Source of the DNA: an uncultured Oscillospiraceae bacterium
Lineage (GTDB): Bacteria > Bacillota > Clostridia > Oscillospirales > Oscillospiraceae
Reading direction: 5' to 3'
Assembly (NCBI GenBank): GCA_900758955.1
Contig: CAAETL010000188.1
Coordinates: 1-5,610, forward strand
Length of the DNA stretch: 5,610 nt
How positions within the stretch are numbered: position 1 is the first letter of the stretch; each line of letters opens with the position of its first letter. This document shows positions 1 to 5,028 of this stretch, in pieces. Made by a program: the position numbers and the translations under genes. The notes below the pieces were generated by a model. That model saw nothing but the letters and a program-made list of their open reading frames with translations, ran no database searches and was not told the DNA's origin.

Positions 1-943
1 CCGAGCCGATAAGATATAGGAAGTCTGTAATATTGTCCATGGGAAACAGAACGGCTCCCAAGGTCCCAAGCGCAGTAACCACCAGCGCAACATGTTTGCC
101 TTGTAAGTTAACGGACAGTGATTCGCTGGACACGCCCGCCGAATAGGCGTCCAGAAAGGTGGTTGTCACCGTAGATAGAATCAAAATCAAAAGCCCAACG
201 ATGCCGAGGCCCGCTTTAACCATGATTCTCGCGATGTCCGACTCCCCCGTCAGCAATGCCGCACCCATGCCAATCGTATACATCCAGCTGCTCACCACGC
301 CATAGACCAGCACGCTGACGCCGGTAGCCGCCACCGGTCTTTCCGCCTCCCGGGTGTAGTCGCTGATGAGGGGCAGCCAGGAGAGAGGCATGGCCACAGC
401 CAGCTCCACCGCCGCGCCAAAGGAGAGGGCTTCTCTGACTGGGGATAGGCTTCCCCCCTGCCCGGCGATGACACCACAGAGCACTAGGGTGAGAAGGAAG
501 AGCGCGCTCATGGCGACCGCATTCAGCTTCCCCAAATTTTGAATCCCCACCAGCAGCCATAGGGCAATAAGACCGCCAATGACCAGACACCAGATCCAAG
601 CGCCCGTGTTTAAAATGCCATTTACTGCAAGCGCGCCATCGTAGATCATAATCGCCGTCCAACCCAGTAGCTGCAACAAATTTAGGACGCAAAACAAAAG
701 GCCGCCTCTCTGCCCAAAGCTCATTTTCACGGTCTCCATGGCGCTCTTTCTGGCTTTGGCGCCAATCAGCCCCGCCAAAAAGAGCAGTGCGCAGCCAATG
801 GCATGGCCAACCAGAATGGCCGCTATTCCCTTGGTAAACCCAAGCGGGGCGAAATAGGTTCCCGTAAGAATTTCAGCAATGGAGACGCCGGCTCCAAACC
901 AGATCAATCCATTTTCAATGAGAGAGGTCCCCCGCTTAGCCAA
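1..943 (-). CDS. cytX: CytX-type hydroxymethylpyrimidine transporter (NCS1 family), 3' end cut by window edge
   Basis: Predicted cytoplasmic-membrane permease of the NCS1 (cytosine/purine/hydantoin) family, the branch called CytX that is thought to import hydroxymethylpyrimidine (HMP) for thiamine salvage. 314 codons are visible and the frame is open at the left edge, so the C-terminus is missing. The N-terminus (ENGLIWFGAGVSIAEILTGT, residues 10-29) is typical of CytX, and PLSWLPLISDYTR (186-198) is an NCS1-like motif. About nine or ten hydrophobic segments can be seen, roughly at 13-32, 38-60, 82-105, 115-134, 139-160, 174-194, 206-232, 243-264 and 284-310. The frame has no ATG near its beginning; the start chosen is TTG at 943, nine bases after GGAGAGGGGG. 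It overlaps the thiD stop by 8 bp, which suggests translational coupling. The substrate is inferred from family resemblance and from lying last in a thiamine operon behind thiD; a cytosine or purine permease is the alternative. Confidence 0.86.
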   Translation of the reverse strand, partial: MAKRGTSLIENGLIWFGAGVSIAEILTGTYFAPLGFTKGIAAILVGHAIGCALLFLAGLIGAKARKSAMETVKMSFGQRGGLLFCVLNLLQLLGWTAIMIYDGALAVNGILNTGAWIWCLVIGGLIALWLLVGIQNLGKLNAVAMSALFLLTLVLCGVIAGQGGSLSPVREALSFGAAVELAVAMPLSWLPLISDYTREAERPVAATGVSVLVYGVVSSWMYTIGMGAALLTGESDIARIMVKAGLGIVGLLILILSTVTTTFLDAYSAGVSSESLSVNLQGKHVALVVTALGTLGAVLFPMDNITDFLYLIGS

Positions 944-1751
944 GGTGAGGTTCCCCCTCTCCAAATGGTCCGCCGATGGCGAAGGCGTGGTTCATGGGAC
1001 CGCTTCCCTTCCCCAGCCGAAGTCCTGCTCCCAGGGCGTTAGAGAGATAGGTTTTAGCTCGCTCCACCGCCTGCGCCATGGGATATCCCTTGGCCAAATT
1101 GGCCGCAATGGCGCTGGATAAGGTGCAGCCGGTGCCGTGGGTATCCTGCGTGTGTATACGTGTGCCGTAAAACCACTGCGTCTCTTCCCCGTTGACCAAC
1201 AGATCATTGGCGTCGTTTCTAGCATGTCCCCCTTTTAAGAGAACCTGACAGCCATATTGGCAGCTGATCCGTCTGGCGGCCTCTTCCATGTGGGCAGGCG
1301 TTTGAATTTTCATTGTAGAGAGGATTTCCGCCTCTGGAATATTGGGCGTTACCAGCTCAGCCAGTGGAAACAGCTCTTTTTCTAACGCCCCAACCGCCGC
1401 CTCGCTGATGAGCCGGGAGCCCGCCGTGGAGATCATCACCGGGCCTAAAACCACATGACGCGCCCCATATTCCCGAAGCTTTTGGGCGATGACGTCGATG
1501 AGTTTTTCAGACGCCACCATGCCGATCTTCACGGCTTCCGGGGGGATATCGGTAAAAATGCAGTCCAGCTGCTGGGCTAAAAATGCGGGGGGAACTTCCC
1601 AGATCCCCTGAACGCCGGTGGTATTCTGGGCGGTCAGCGCGGTAACGGCGCTCATGGCGTAAACGCCATTGGCAGTCATCGTTTTGATATCGGCCTGAAT
1701 TCCGGCGCCTCCGCTGGAATCGCTTCCAGCGATCGTCAAAGCTGTGTGCAA
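936..1751 (-). CDS. thiD: Hydroxymethylpyrimidine/phosphomethylpyrimidine kinase ThiD
   Basis: Cytoplasmic ribokinase-fold enzyme that phosphorylates HMP to HMP-P and then to HMP-PP, the pyrimidine substrate of ThiE. It has 271 residues from TTG at 1751, close to the usual ThiD length of about 265-270. Recognisable motifs are AGSDSSGGAGIQADIKT (8-24), AVTALTAQNT (35-44), KIGMV (75-79), TPNIPEAE (135-142), LLKGGH (171-176), and HGTGCTLSSAIAA (205-217) with the likely catalytic Cys209, followed by the C-terminal GSGPMNHAF. TTG is chosen because family similarity begins exactly there (HTALTIAGSDSSGG) and AAGGA lies six bases upstream; an in-frame ATG at 1892 would add 47 unrelated residues and run into the previous gene. 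One oddity: the usual DPVM motif reads GPVM, with Gly103 (codon GGC) in place of a widely conserved Asp. It is separated from the HAD gene by an unusual 125-nt gap and overlaps cytX by 8 bp. The family call is near certain; full activity is less so because of Gly103. Confidence 0.95.
   Translation of the reverse strand: MHTALTIAGSDSSGGAGIQADIKTMTANGVYAMSAVTALTAQNTTGVQGIWEVPPAFLAQQLDCIFTDIPPEAVKIGMVASEKLIDVIAQKLREYGARHVVLGPVMISTAGSRLISEAAVGALEKELFPLAELVTPNIPEAEILSTMKIQTPAHMEEAARRISCQYGCQVLLKGGHARNDANDLLVNGEETQWFYGTRIHTQDTHGTGCTLSSAIAANLAKGYPMAQAVERAKTYLSNALGAGLRLGKGSGPMNHAFAIGGPFGEGEPHLG
953..962 (-). promoter_or_regulatory. Ribosome binding site fixing the TTG start of cytX
   Basis: The minus-strand sequence GGAGAGGGGG lies nine bases before TTG at 943, inside the last codons of thiD. 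The frame is closed a short way upstream by a TGA, and the only other candidate, TTG at 961, lies within this purine run, so the start at 943 is preferred. Confidence 0.6.
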
Positions 1752-1876
1752 AGTAATCCTTCCTTTCCTGCACGGGCGCAATGCGTTTTCTAACGCGATA
1801 GAAGGTGGTGCCCCCAATCTACCGCGGCGGGATCGAAATCCCGTATCTTTTATTTCGTGATGTAACCTTTCTATGA
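1752..1876 (-). other. Structured 125-nt intergenic leader in front of thiD
   Basis: This is the only sizeable gap within the five-gene operon. Read as minus-strand RNA it holds three possible hairpins. H1 (1828-1843) is CGGGAT-UUCG-AUCCCG, a perfect 6-bp stem with a UUCG loop. H2 (1794-1826) pairs CGCGGUAGA with UCUAUCGCG, nine pairs including one G-U, around a 15-nt loop. H3 (1783-1796) is GCGUU-AGAA-AACGC. H2 and H3 share bases 1794-1796 and so could not both form fully. No U-run follows any of them, no TPP aptamer signature (CUGAGA, GGAUAAUGCC) is present, and I found no convincing promoter. The hairpins are seen directly; any regulatory role is inference. An mRNA-processing or stability element, or a degenerate repeat, are alternatives. 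Confidence 0.45.
1757..1769 (-). promoter_or_regulatory. Ribosome binding site fixing the TTG start of thiD
   Basis: The minus-strand purine run AGGAAAGGAAGGA holds an AAGG core that ends six bases before TTG at 1751. It supports the non-ATG start, which matches where ThiD family similarity begins. Confidence 0.6.
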
Positions 1877-2545
1877 CTAATTTAACCTGCAAATGGTTTG
1901 AAAGAACTGGTCTGCCCCTCGCAGATCGAGCAAGTAGACGTCAGCGATCTGACGCAGGGCTTCCTGGTGCCGCGCGCTCACGGGGTCATAGACGGCCGCC
2001 ACTCGAAATCCCGCCGCCTTGGCGGTTTCCGCGCCGTGGAGCGCATCTTCAAAAACCCATGTAACATCCGGCGCGGTACCCATCCGCTCCGCGGCGGCTA
2101 AATAGACGTCGGGCGCCTCTTTTCCGATTCCCACCTCAGTGCAGGTGAAAATCTCCTGAAAATAGTCTTCAATCCCGGTGCGAGACAGCCCTTTTTCAAT
2201 GGCCACCCGATCGGTGGCAGTTGCTACTGTCATAGGCACGCCCCTGGCCTGCAACTCCCGAAGGAAAGACCGTACGCCCGGTTTTAGCCTGACTTGGGCG
2301 CTGTAAAACTCTCCCACCATGGTATTGACACGGTCAGTGACCTCCTGCTGGCTCAACGTCAAGCCATAGGTATGAATAAGGTAGTCCGTGGCGTCGGGCA
2401 GACTCATGGGAAATAAAATAGCGCTCAGACCGGGCGCCGCTTGGATCCCCAAACGGGACAAGAACAGTTCTCCCACATTTGCCCACATTTGCGTGGAGTC
2501 CAGCAGCGTGCCGTCCGCGTCGAATACCGCGCCTTGTATCATCAT
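1877..2545 (-). CDS. HAD-superfamily (subfamily IA) phosphatase, probable thiamine monophosphate phosphatase
   Basis: A 222-residue cytoplasmic HAD hydrolase of the beta-phosphoglucomutase-like group. All four HAD motifs are present: DADGT (9-13, nucleophile Asp9 and acid/base Asp11), the motif II threonine in TVATAT (T109), Lys142 in GKEAPDVYL, and the Mg-binding FEDALHG (165-171, Glu166 and Asp167). The stretch between about residues 16 and 85 forms the helical cap typical of subfamily IA. The start ATG at 2545 overlaps the thiE stop (ATGA) and follows GAGGAG by five bases; the next codon, ATG at 2542, is an equally plausible start with eight-base spacing. Lying between thiE and thiD in a locus with thiN, it is a strong candidate to dephosphorylate TMP to thiamine, which ThiN needs as substrate. 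HAD IA proteins clustered with thiamine genes in other Clostridia have been reported to be TMP phosphatases. Other HAD substrates (sugar phosphates, phosphoglycolate) cannot be excluded by sequence alone. Confidence 0.88.
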   Translation of the reverse strand: MMIQGAVFDADGTLLDSTQMWANVGELFLSRLGIQAAPGLSAILFPMSLPDATDYLIHTYGLTLSQQEVTDRVNTMVGEFYSAQVRLKPGVRSFLRELQARGVPMTVATATDRVAIEKGLSRTGIEDYFQEIFTCTEVGIGKEAPDVYLAAAERMGTAPDVTWVFEDALHGAETAKAAGFRVAAVYDPVSARHQEALRQIADVYLLDLRGADQFFQTICRLN

Positions 2546-3177
2546 AAAATCTCCTCTAATTTGGTTTTCAGTTCCCGCGCCGCCCGCTCCGGATTTTCCT
2601 GGGCGAAAATGGCGCTGACCACCGCAACCCCGCAGATCCCGGAACCGCGCAGCTCCCCCATATTCTCCTGAGAAATACCGCCGATGGCTACCACCGGCAG
2701 GTCTACTTCCCGGCAGATCTCTTCCAAGGTCTCCCGGCTTACTTCCGCAGCGTCCAGCTTGGTGCCCGTGGGAAACACGGCTCCCACACCCAAGTAATCG
2801 GCCCCGGCGGCCTGAGCCGCCCGCGCCTGAGGCGCCGTCTGAACTGAAACGCCAAGAATTTTGTCCGGCCCAATGAGCGCCCGGACGCGCCCCGCCTCCA
2901 GATCCTTCTGGCCCACATGGACCCCATCCGCATCTACCTGGCGGGCCAGGTCAACATTGTCATTGATGATGAATGGGACTTGAAATATTTTACAAACTCT
3001 TTGTATTCGAACGGCCTCCCGCTTAAACCCGTCTTCATTCATGTCCTTTTCCCGCAGCTGAAGTAAGGTTACGCCCCCCTTGAGCGCCAGTGACACTTGA
3101 CTTTCCAAGGTTTTTCCATGGAGCCAGGCCCGGTCCGTTACGGCGTAAAGGCGCAGTTGGGACTTATCGAATTTCAT
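2542..3177 (-). CDS. thiE: Thiamine-phosphate synthase ThiE
   Basis: TIM-barrel enzyme that joins HMP-PP to hydroxyethylthiazole phosphate, releasing pyrophosphate and giving thiamine monophosphate. It has 211 residues, the normal ThiE length. Motifs in order are YAVTD (11-15), LQLREK (39-44, HMP-PP binding), FIINDN (69-74), DGVHVGQKD (84-92), DYLGVGAVFPTGTK (127-140, the usual phosphate-binding loop with Thr and Lys), VAIGGI (163-168) and VAVVSAI (184-190). The start ATG at 3177 is preferred because GGAGG lies six bases upstream, with a second GGAGG just before it, and family similarity begins right after it; an in-frame ATG at 3207 would add an arginine-rich stretch that is simply thiM read in another frame. 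It overlaps thiM by 14 bp and the HAD gene by 4 bp, so translational coupling is likely. No key residue appears to be missing. Confidence 0.96.
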   Translation of the reverse strand: MKFDKSQLRLYAVTDRAWLHGKTLESQVSLALKGGVTLLQLREKDMNEDGFKREAVRIQRVCKIFQVPFIINDNVDLARQVDADGVHVGQKDLEAGRVRALIGPDKILGVSVQTAPQARAAQAAGADYLGVGAVFPTGTKLDAAEVSRETLEEICREVDLPVVAIGGISQENMGELRGSGICGVAVVSAIFAQENPERAARELKTKLEEIL

Positions 3178-3988
3178 ACCGCGCCTCCGCCTCCAGCGTA
3201 TCCCCATTCATGCCAAAAATGGCGTCCAATATGCGGTCTCGGTAGGAAGCGTTTCCTTCCCCGGGCTGGAGGCCTCTCCAAGCAATTTCACCGGCAACAC
3301 CCATCATGCAAACCGCAGCAGCAGCAGCTTCCAAGGGAAAACCGGGATTTGCCACCAAATAAGCGGTGAGCACTGCGGAGAGTTGACATCCGGTACCGGT
3401 TATTTTTCCCATTTCCGCTCTGCCGTTGTGAATTACAAAACAGCGCGTCCCGTCGGAAACCAAGTCAATGGCCCCTGTCACTGCGATGACGCTTCCCGTC
3501 CGCTGGGCAAATTTCTTTACAAAAGCAACCGACTGGTCCAAATTTTCCGCTGTCACAACATCGGCGTTGTCGGCGTCCACCCCCTTGGTGGTACCGGTTC
3601 CTTGGGCCAGGGTCTTAATTTCAGAGATGTTGCCCCGCACAACGTCCGGCTGCACTTCCCGCAGAATCGTTAAGGCGGTATTGGTGCGGAGTTGACTCGC
3701 CCCGGCTCCCACCGGGTCCAGAAGAACGGGATGTCCCAGAGACTGCGCGGTCTTTCCCGCTAACAGCATGGAAGAAATCGTTCGCCGGTTCAACGTTCCA
3801 ATGTTCAGATCCAAGCCGCCGCAGATGGTGGTGATCTCCACCACCTCCGCCTCTTCGTCGGCCATGATGGGACTTCCCCCACAGGCCAAAAGCGCATTTG
3901 CCACATCGTTTACCGTGACATAGTTTGTGATGCAGTGGATCAGAGGGCACCGCTGCCGCACTTGGTTTAAACAGTCTTTTAGTTGCAT
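3164..3988 (-). CDS. thiM: Hydroxyethylthiazole kinase ThiM
   Basis: Ribokinase-like enzyme that phosphorylates 4-methyl-5-(2-hydroxyethyl)thiazole with ATP, which allows salvage of the thiazole half of thiamine. It has 274 residues, slightly longer than the roughly 262-272 common in the family, with the extra length at the C-terminus. Motifs are PLIHCITNYVTVNDVAN (15-31), GGSPIMADEEAE (37-48), NIGTL (62-66), LLDPVGAGAS (89-98), RGNISEI (118-124), VTGAIDLVSDG (170-180), GKITGTGCQLSA (194-205) with the likely catalytic Cys201, and GEGNASYRDRILDAI (243-257). The start ATG at 3988 follows AAGGAGG by nine bases. It is the first gene of the operon and the direct target of the TPP riboswitch and terminator upstream. 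A hairpin at 4000-4018 may cover part of its ribosome binding site. Confidence 0.97.
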   Translation of the reverse strand: MQLKDCLNQVRQRCPLIHCITNYVTVNDVANALLACGGSPIMADEEAEVVEITTICGGLDLNIGTLNRRTISSMLLAGKTAQSLGHPVLLDPVGAGASQLRTNTALTILREVQPDVVRGNISEIKTLAQGTGTTKGVDADNADVVTAENLDQSVAFVKKFAQRTGSVIAVTGAIDLVSDGTRCFVIHNGRAEMGKITGTGCQLSAVLTAYLVANPGFPLEAAAAAVCMMGVAGEIAWRGLQPGEGNASYRDRILDAIFGMNGDTLEAEARYEIR

Positions 3989-3999
3989 GTTCTTTTTCC

Positions 4000-4018
4000 T
4001 CCTTCATAATAGGAAGGA
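4000..4018 (-). promoter_or_regulatory. Hairpin covering the start of the thiM ribosome binding site
   Basis: In minus-strand RNA, UCCUUC (4018-4013) can pair with GAAGGA (4005-4000) around a 7-nt loop, a perfect 6-bp stem. The 3' arm contains the first five bases of the AAGGAGG ribosome binding site of thiM (4004-3998). Just upstream, UCCGC-UAAG-GCGGA (4033-4020) could form a second small hairpin. Base pairing is seen directly; a role in limiting translation is inferred and the stem is only moderately stable. Confidence 0.4.
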
Positions 4019-4044
4019 CTCCGCCTTAGCGGAAACAGGCTGAC

Positions 4045-4077
4045 AAAAAACGGGGACGCCAAAATCCGGCATCCCCG
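4045..4077 (-). terminator. Rho-independent terminator of the TPP riboswitch
   Basis: In minus-strand RNA, CGGGGAUGCC pairs with GGCGUCCCCG (ten pairs, one of them U-G) around the loop GGAUUUU and is followed directly by six U residues. It lies 12 nt after the aptamer's closing stem and 56 nt before thiM, the expected place for a riboswitch expression platform that stops transcription when TPP is bound. I could not find an obvious competing antiterminator; a small GCAA-GAGA-UUGC hairpin overlaps both the closing stem and the foot of the terminator and may take part. Confidence 0.9.
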
Positions 4078-4089
4078 CAATCTCTTGCA

Positions 4090-4181
4090 GCAATTTCCCT
4101 ACGTTGGCATTATCCAAATCAGGTCTTGGGTCTAAGCGGAATAGCTTACTCTCAGCCCGCTTCCTGCGAGCTCCCCCTTGC
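4090..4181 (-). ncRNA. TPP riboswitch aptamer (THI element)
   Basis: The minus strand shows the hallmark sequences of the thi box: GGGGG near the 5' side, CUGAGA (4155-4150), ACCUGA, and GGAUAAUGCC followed by GUAGGGAA. Expected stems can be drawn. P1 pairs GCAA (4181-4178) with UUGC (4093-4090) and may extend through UGCA/UGCA across a bulge. P3 pairs AGCUCGC with GCGGGCU around AGGAA. An optional P3a pairs UAAGC with GCUUA. P5 is UUGG/CCAA, a compensated change from the more common CUGG/CCAG. When TPP binds, the downstream terminator should form and reduce expression of thiM, thiE, the HAD gene, thiD and cytX. The identification is essentially certain; the exact ends are approximate. Confidence 0.97.
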
Positions 4182-4194
4182 ATATGCAGTTGTC

Positions 4195-4215
4195 AAAAAG
4201 CACGGCAACCGCCGT
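4195..4215 (-). other. Short leader hairpin with U-run between promoter and riboswitch
   Basis: In minus-strand RNA, ACGGC (4215-4211) pairs with GCCGU (4206-4202) around GGUU, followed by GC and five U residues (4199-4195). It begins within a few bases of the predicted transcription start. It resembles a small intrinsic terminator, but the stem is short and sits too close to the start to act as a normal one. A 5'-end stabilising hairpin or a pause site is more likely. Confidence 0.35.
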
Positions 4216-4225
4216 CTGCCTCTCT

Positions 4226-4254
4226 ATTATAACAGTGGGAAAAGGGTTGGTCAA
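4226..4254 (-). promoter_or_regulatory. Sigma-A type promoter of the thiM operon
   Basis: The minus strand has TTGACC (4254-4249), a 17-bp spacer and a perfect TATAAT (4231-4226) preceded by TGT, an extended -10 element. The transcription start is expected near 4219. This is the only strong promoter seen for the five minus-strand genes, and it puts the riboswitch about 40 nt into the transcript. Confidence 0.88.
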
Positions 4255-4276
4255 GAGGCGCGAACTGTGTTAGAAT
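4247..4276 (+). promoter_or_regulatory. Probable sigma-A promoter of thiN
   Basis: The plus strand has TTGGTC (4247-4252), an 18-bp spacer and TAGAAT (4271-4276, five of six matches to TATAAT) preceded by TGT. The expected start near 4283 would leave a leader of about 65 nt before thiN. Its -35 box shares bases 4249-4252 with the -35 box of the divergent operon. Within the leader, GCACAG (4296-4301) can pair with CUGUGC (4317-4322), but no known riboswitch is recognisable. Confidence 0.6.
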
Positions 4277-4332
4277 ACCAAAAAAGAAGCCGCACGCACA
4301 GACTGATACAGATCCGCTGTGCCGTCCGACAT

Positions 4333-4340
4333 AAAGGAGG
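4333..4340 (+). promoter_or_regulatory. Ribosome binding site deciding the thiN start
   Basis: AAAGGAGG ends immediately before an ATG at 4341, which is too close to be used. It stands nine bases before the in-frame ATG at 4350, so that ATG is taken as the start. Confidence 0.8.
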
Positions 4341-4349
4341 ATGCTACTG

Positions 4350-4982
4350 ATGACCTCGCCTCGCTGTTTTATATTCGGCGCCGGCCCATTTTACGGGCTG
4401 CCTGTTGCGCCCAACTCCGATGATTGTATCATAGCCGCCGACGGAGGACTTCGTTGGTGCCAACAGGAAAATCTCACCCCCGCCTTGCTTCTCGGCGACT
4501 TTGACTCTTTGGATGCCAATTATGCTCCCGATCCCTCCTATGAAATACAAACTTTTTCTTCGGAGAAGGACGACACCGATATGATGCTCGCCGTCAAAGT
4601 TGGCTTGGCGAGAGGGTATCGGGAGTTTCACTTATATGGTGGTCTGGGTGACCGGCTGGATCACACCCTGGCCAACTTACAGACGCTCCTCTACCTAACA
4701 AACCACGAGGCAAAGGGATACCTGTACGGAGATTCCTGGGTATATACTGCGCTGCAAAATGGGATTCTGCCCCTGCCGCCCGCGCCGCGCGACGCCCTTT
4801 TTTCCGTTTTCTGCATGGGGAAAGACGCCCGGGGCGTTTCTATACGCGGCGCGAAATATCCCCTGGACCAGGTTGTACTCACCGCCGATTTTCCGCTTGG
4901 GGTCAGTAACCGATATTTAACCGCCCCAGTTGAGGTGGAGGTCCGGGAAGGCTCTCTCCTCATTGGCTGGGAACTGGCTTAA
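4350..4982 (+). CDS. thiN: Thiamine pyrophosphokinase (thiamine diphosphokinase)
   Basis: Cytoplasmic enzyme that transfers pyrophosphate from ATP to thiamine, making the cofactor TPP in one step. It has 210 residues, the usual bacterial length. Diagnostic motifs are AADGG (29-33), LLGDFDS (47-53), EKDDTDMMLA (72-81), YGGLGDRLDHTLAN (96-109, the most characteristic signature), then the C-terminal beta-rich thiamine-binding domain with FSVFCMG (151-157), GAKYPL (167-172) and PLGVSN (182-187). The start at 4350 is set by the spacing of the ribosome binding site. Unlike the neighbouring operon it is transcribed divergently from its own promoter and is not preceded by a riboswitch. A ThiN enzyme needs free thiamine and not TMP, which fits the HAD phosphatase next door. 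A hairpin terminator follows the stop codon by seven bases. Confidence 0.96.
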   Translation: MTSPRCFIFGAGPFYGLPVAPNSDDCIIAADGGLRWCQQENLTPALLLGDFDSLDANYAPDPSYEIQTFSSEKDDTDMMLAVKVGLARGYREFHLYGGLGDRLDHTLANLQTLLYLTNHEAKGYLYGDSWVYTALQNGILPLPPAPRDALFSVFCMGKDARGVSIRGAKYPLDQVVLTADFPLGVSNRYLTAPVEVEVREGSLLIGWELA

Positions 4983-4988
4983 TACAAT

Positions 4989-5020
4989 AACGCCTGCAAG
5001 TTTGTACTTGCAGGCGTTTT
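4989..5020 (+). terminator. Hairpin terminator after thiN, possibly bidirectional
   Basis: AACGCCTGCAAGT pairs perfectly with ACTTGCAGGCGTT (13 bp) around the loop TTGT, followed by a short T-run that makes it a good terminator for thiN on the plus strand. On the minus strand the same hairpin is followed by a T-rich but interrupted stretch. Because it lies between the convergent ends of thiN and the membrane protein gene, it may serve both. Confidence 0.9.
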
Positions 5021-5028
5021 ATATCGCA

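Noticed and set aside
216..692. Minus-strand open frame of 158 codons within cytX
   Set aside because: The cytX frame on the same strand gives a clear NCS1 membrane protein across the whole region; this frame is an arginine- and glycine-rich shadow.
1828..1843. tRNA T-arm or attachment-site remnant (TTCGATCCCG resembles a tRNA 3' end)
   Set aside because: No matching acceptor, D-arm or anticodon arm can be drawn around it, and no integrase or element boundary is nearby; it fits a simple UUCG-capped hairpin better.
1752..1876. Second TPP riboswitch before thiD
   Set aside because: The conserved CUGAGA and GGAUAAUGCC segments are absent and there is no terminator after the hairpins.
1752..1892. 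Longer thiD start at ATG 1892 giving a 318-residue protein
   Set aside because: The extra 47 residues do not resemble ThiD, would be encoded across the leader hairpins and the end of the HAD gene, and family similarity with a good ribosome binding site begins at TTG 1751.
3178..3207. Longer thiE start at ATG 3207
   Set aside because: The added residues are an arginine-rich readout of thiM in another frame; GGAGG six bases before ATG 3177 and family similarity favour the shorter form.
3621..4007. Open frame on the minus strand beginning at ATG 4007
   Set aside because: It lies in a shifted frame over thiM, its ATG overlaps the thiM ribosome binding site, and the product is low-complexity and without family features.
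4341..4349. thiN start at ATG 4341
   Set aside because: It touches the AAAGGAGG ribosome binding site with no spacing; ATG 4350 has a normal nine-base spacing.
4126..4350. Plus-strand open frame across the riboswitch region
   Set aside because: It is antisense to the TPP aptamer and promoter region, has no ribosome binding site and no recognisable product.
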